A stretch of 64,000 nt of DNA. Origin: Homalodisca vitripennis. Taxonomy: Eukaryota > Arthropoda > Insecta > Hemiptera > Cicadellidae. How positions within the stretch are numbered: the stretch's first letter is position 1; each line of letters starts with the position of its first letter. The notes below the pieces were generated by a model. That model saw only the letters and a list, made by a program, of their open reading frames with translations. It made no database searches and was not told the origin of the DNA. The translations under genes were made by a program, and so were the position numbers. Below, piece by piece: positions 60,398 through 64,000 of this stretch. The DNA lies in NCBI RefSeq assembly GCF_021130785.1, contig NC_060214.1, positions 41,771,001-41,835,000 on the forward strand. Direction: 5' to 3'.

Positions 60398-61555
60398 GGT
60401 AAATTAATTGAAGATCAGCGACCTACCGCTCCGTAACGCCCATAAGGTTTTTCGTACTGAACACAGGTTATACGTTAATTGTTCACTAAATCAAATCAGC
60501 TCCCGATTATCGCTAACATATAAAAACCGAGTTTTACGGCAGTACAATTGTTGGCAAAACAAAAACACGATAAATAACAAGATTTTCGACTATCAAACTA
60601 AAAACAATGGCCGAACCATGAGACCGTTTTGATGAATTGACAGTAGGCCACACGTGACAAACAGGAAGGTTTCCGGATTGGGCCGGGAACCCGGTGGGGT
60701 CACGTGACCTGATTGGGGACGGCCTCTCGATTGACCGCCAGACCTGTACACAAACAAAACCCACCATGGACCAAGGAATAATTAGTGAAGTTATTGACAT
60801 GGGGCTTTGCGATGAATGTTCTTGTTCACGACGCTAAAAAAGAAACCCTAGTCTTTGCCTATTTCAAAAATTCTAGATCACGTCGATGCTTGCCCGCTGC
60901 GGCAAGGCGCTTTCGCGCTTGCTTGGACTCTTTTAGAAAAAAAAAAATTAACTCGAGCTTGATCAAGAGTACCAAGCCCCAGGAACACACGCATTGACTG
61001 CCTTACACACACAAAACAACTCAGGGACAGCGAACTAACGCAGGTTTCATTACAGGCAAAAGATAAGCGGAGGGCGCAGGCGCAGTTATATTACTGATAA
61101 GATAAGACGAGTTTAGATACTAGAATTAGTACATGGAACTACTACCCTACACGAACTAATACCACACCAAAGAAAAAAAAACGAATCAAATGCATTCTTC
61201 GCAGTCCAGGTTTTTTCAAATTTTTTATTTTTTTCCAAAATTTTTTTTGGTTGGGTGGGAGTACAACGGCTACGGCGATAATCCGGGACTTACTTGTTTT
61301 TGTCGGGTGAAAATTACGTGCCCTTACGAACTAATAACACCAAAAAAACGAATAAATGCACCTGTCAGTTCAGGTTTTTTTTAAGTTGTTATTTTTTTCC
61401 AAACTTTTATTGTTTTTTTGGGGGGGGAGTAGGGTAAACGGCTACTGCGATAATCGGGACTTATTTTTTTCGGTTAAAATTACGTTGTAACCTGTGTTAG
61501 AATGCAAAATATTACGGCGAATCGGAGCGGTGAGTCGCTGAGCTTAAGATTTACC
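60398..61555. mobile_element. Non-autonomous DNA transposon with long terminal inverted repeats, Mutator-like in form
   Basis: The ends are GGTAAAT...GCGAC..ACCGCTCCG...AACACAGGTTA and its imperfect reverse complement at 61480-61555, about 75 bp each. Direct flanks AACATATTT (60389-60397) and AACATTTTT (61556-61564) form a 9-bp target duplication, and the left palindrome arm (54991-55004) shows the uninterrupted AACATTTTT. The interior is unusually GC-rich (60600-60760, CACGTGACC and CCGGGAACCCGG). It has one short frame in good start context (ACCATGG, 60764, about 23 codons) but no transposase domain that I recognise. A 9-bp duplication plus long inverted repeats favours Mutator-like; hAT or P remain possible. 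Confidence 0.75.
61143..61484 (+). repeat. Diverged tandem duplication inside the transposon
   Basis: 61143-61316 and 61319-61484 both run CCTTACGAACTAATA-like text, CACCAAA, AAACGAAT, CAGTCCAGG/CAGTTCAGG, long T runs, GGGAGTA, ACGGCTAC, GCGATAATC, GGGACTTA and GAAAATTACG or AAAATTACG. Such subterminal repeats are common in DNA transposons as transposase-binding arrays. The role here is inferred. Confidence 0.7.
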
Positions 61556-61690
61556 AACATTTTTAATGTAAAATATAAAAAAAGATGTTAGACCCACATT
61601 CCTCAATAAATATGGAGAGGATGTCTTTATTTTAAGTAAAAATGGGTTGTTTTATTTGACAACAAATTAACTTAAAACCCTACACCAACC

Positions 61691-64000
61691 TGCTTGCTGA
61701 TTTTGAAAAATGTCTTATTGTAATATTAAAACGTAGAAAAATGTAATTAAACACTTTTCATTATTATAGGTCCTAATAAGATAGCTGTGACAGGTTGAAC
61801 GTTTTGACCAAATACATTTTTTAAGCGCAGTGAGTGAACGACACAACCAATTCTTAACTTAACCACCTGGTTTTTTTGTCTTTATATTACGCGTAACTTT
61901 GTTCGCCCTCTTATAATTTTTAGCATGCCTTCAGTGTGCATAAAATTTGGAACACACTGTATATTGTCAATAAATGTATCATACCTTTGATTTATAAAAT
62001 CAACATGAATATTAAACATTGAGAATATAGTTTTCTATTGAAGGAAATTATTTTTCTTGTACTATGTAAATGATTTTTAAGGTGAGTTAAGTTTAGTGAT
62101 TCAAAATGGTTTTTTAAATTTACACCCATGGAACTTTTATAAAGAATGTGTGTTTGCGTTTGTAATAAACGTTTATGGATATCATCTTTGACGTTTTTCT
62201 TATAATAAATTATGTTAATATTATTAGTCGTTATGTATTCATCCTTGCCTATTAGATAATCATTGTTATATTATTATCTGGTAGTAAACATTGGTAGTAG
62301 AAAATTTCATCTAATTTAAACTATTTATAATTATGACGAAAGCTATAATTGATAACATTTACAGAGATTATTTTTTATTTCTCTTGTGGTGCTACCCATA
62401 GTGATCATCAGAGTCTGCATATTTTAAATTCTCTTTATGAATAATCAACACTAAAATAATTGTTTTCGTTATTATTTTAGGTTATATCCAAAGAGGTCAT
62501 TTATATATTTTTACATATAAGTGAAATGTACTAATACTTGTTGCTCTTCATATTTGATATCTCCTAACAATAATGATTGCTATTGTATGGAAACACGTAC
62601 AATGGTGATTATTATTTGTATGGCAACACGTAATATTTTAAGGATATTAAAAAAAAGTATCTTGCACTGAATAGACACTCCCGAAAATTCAGCTAATGCC
62701 AATGGCGCAGTGCAGAGGGTACGCAACATAACCAGATCAAGCAACTTTGAGCGTGGATTCTGCTTGGATGGGTGACCGATTCTTAGCACGAAAATTTGTT
62801 TGCGTGGTAAAATAAGACATCCTTACTTTAATTTTACATCATCAAATATATGAAGCTTTTCGTTAATTTATAATGGATTTTGTAGCCTAACTATGGATGT
62901 TTCTTATAAGAATTTTTGATAAGCTTGTCTGCTTACTTTCTTTCATCGGTATTCAAATAAAAGTTAGTTACATTTTTTATTACTATAAATTTTGTATATA
63001 TATATAAGCGAACGAAAAATATCACGTGTAAATTTTTAACCAATGTTCAGTAAAAATACATTTGTTATATGGAACCATAAAAATTGTAGCACATCACATA
63101 AGGGACTTGAGATATTCAGTAAAATCACCACCGAGTATAAGTAGTTATTTGTAGCTCCAACAATCTGAGTAACAGTTAGAGACCGAGGGCCAAGAGAAAA
63201 GAATCACGAGGACTGAAGTCCGGATAATTGCTTTCTCTCGAAGCCGCAGCGAATTTGCATTGTTTCACCTCAGCATTATTTATTGTGTAGAAACTGTGCG
63301 ATATTTAACGCAATCGGTTATATTAACCTCCTGAATATATTTTATGAGGTTTTATTGTTTCCTTCTCGCAAACACTGCAATTTTATATATTCATATTTTC
63401 TCTTTAATTTTGTTTTGAAATAATTTGTAAATGTTGCTGTCAGATTTATATTTCTAAGATCACAATCAAGGTCTGCTTAAAATGCCACCCTGTAGATGAG
63501 ACACTCGTTAGGTATACACAAAATAAACGCCTTGATTCATGAGTTTATTTCAACAAACAACTTATTTCAAATTGGCTCAGGTTAACACTAAATACTAAAC
63601 TGTAACTAACAAATCGAATTAAATCACAGCTCAGTAAATGAAAACTAACTGTTATTGATTCGGAGATCCTTCTTTGTATCTTTAAAGTACAAAGAAGGAA
63701 TAAGATAAAATAGTTTTAATCTGTTCGGTGAGAACATTGCAAATTGCTGGGACCAAAACAACAGAAGCCTCTTCTTCCAACTTCCAGCTTCACTTTCGGG
63801 AAGTGAAGCCTTCTATGTTGGTAGGTGCTTCTTTGAGAGACTTTCAACAAATACGAAAGTTTCTTGTTGAGATACTTTAGCTCTCTAAATGTGAGGAACT
63901 TGTGGACCATGCACCACGTCAGCTGCCTGCACACTGGCGGAGAGATATGGTTCAATCCGACTCAGGTTGAAAATTAACCTGATGTCAGTTCTGCATCTTT
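61691..64000 (+). repeat. B and A segments, fourth copy, cut by the window end
   Basis: Direct match to 1-2540 and inverted match to 52011-54880. It includes GTGACAGGTTGAACG (61788), GGAACACACTGTATATTG (61950), 5S-like (62695-62802), module M (63200-63325, minus) and GCCACCCTG (63484). The foldback tRNA element and the LINE fragment are absent. Frames of 69 and 79 codons here are shadows of the repeat. Confidence 0.85.
62695..62802 (+). pseudogene. 5S rRNA-like sequence, copy 4
   Basis: GATCAAGCAACTTTGAGCGTG, CTTGGATGGGTGACCG and TAGCACG. GCAACTTTGAGCG is nearer to the normal 5S GCAACGTCGGGCG than the A1 version is, and box C is again intact. Confidence 0.7.

Larger units (their letters stand above)
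58685..61690 (+). repeat. C segment, right arm of the palindrome
   Basis: Starts at about ACGGAAAGAACACGCC and mirrors the left arm outward. It contains a tRNA-like sequence (59169-59240) and, only in this arm, the element at 60398-61555. Divergence from the left arm is of the order expected for an old duplication, with many indels. Confidence 0.85.

Overview
The window is AT-rich animal nuclear DNA, most likely from an insect. The evidence is a Penelope-like retroelement (PLE) with a GIY-YIG domain, a jockey-type LINE end, decayed mariner transposases, tRNA-like and 5S-like repeats, many TA microsatellites, and no compact or operon-style genes. I see no convincing single-copy host gene. All recognisable coding sequence belongs to transposable elements. 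The taxon is inferred only from this repertoire.

The layout is dominated by large segmental repeats. I name four segments in order C-B-A-H. The left copy (B 1-549, A 547-2795, PLE 3142-5179, H 5344-14494) continues into an inverted copy of 547-3864 (at 14495-17812). That is followed by a direct second copy of PLE plus H (17808-29543). Copy numbers are therefore A x2, start of PLE x3 (middle one inverted), rest of PLE plus H x2. This is the arrangement known in human genomics as DUP-TRP/INV-DUP. One junction is blunt and the other has 5 bp of microhomology. The copies are nearly identical, so the event is recent, or it is an assembly or haplotype artefact that must be excluded.

29544-41534 is mostly non-repeated. 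It carries a decayed mariner (about 32495-33610), a tRNA-Ile-like SINE (33640-33830), a 5'-truncated LINE (34234-35165), and a small inverted repeat (35692-35857) that looks like two PLE 3' ends joined head to head.

41535-54880 is an older, inverted and diverged copy of the left block (H' then A' then B'). It has no PLE and so supplies the empty PLE site. It has been enlarged by an unidentified 5.2-kb insertion with a 3 x 118-bp minisatellite, a MITE and a LINE fragment. B'-C' then faces a second C-B-A copy (58685-64000, running off the window) across a 1.1-kb spacer holding a mariner remnant, making a palindrome with arms over 5 kb. The right arm alone carries a 1.16-kb element with long terminal inverted repeats and a 9-bp target duplication, Mutator-like in form.

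The most unusual signals are the triplicated/inverted PLE block, a foldback element whose 72-bp terminal inverted repeats are made of tRNA sequence, four copies of a 5S-rRNA-like sequence in the A segment, and a hammerhead-like hairpin at PLE 3' ends whose stems covary between copies.
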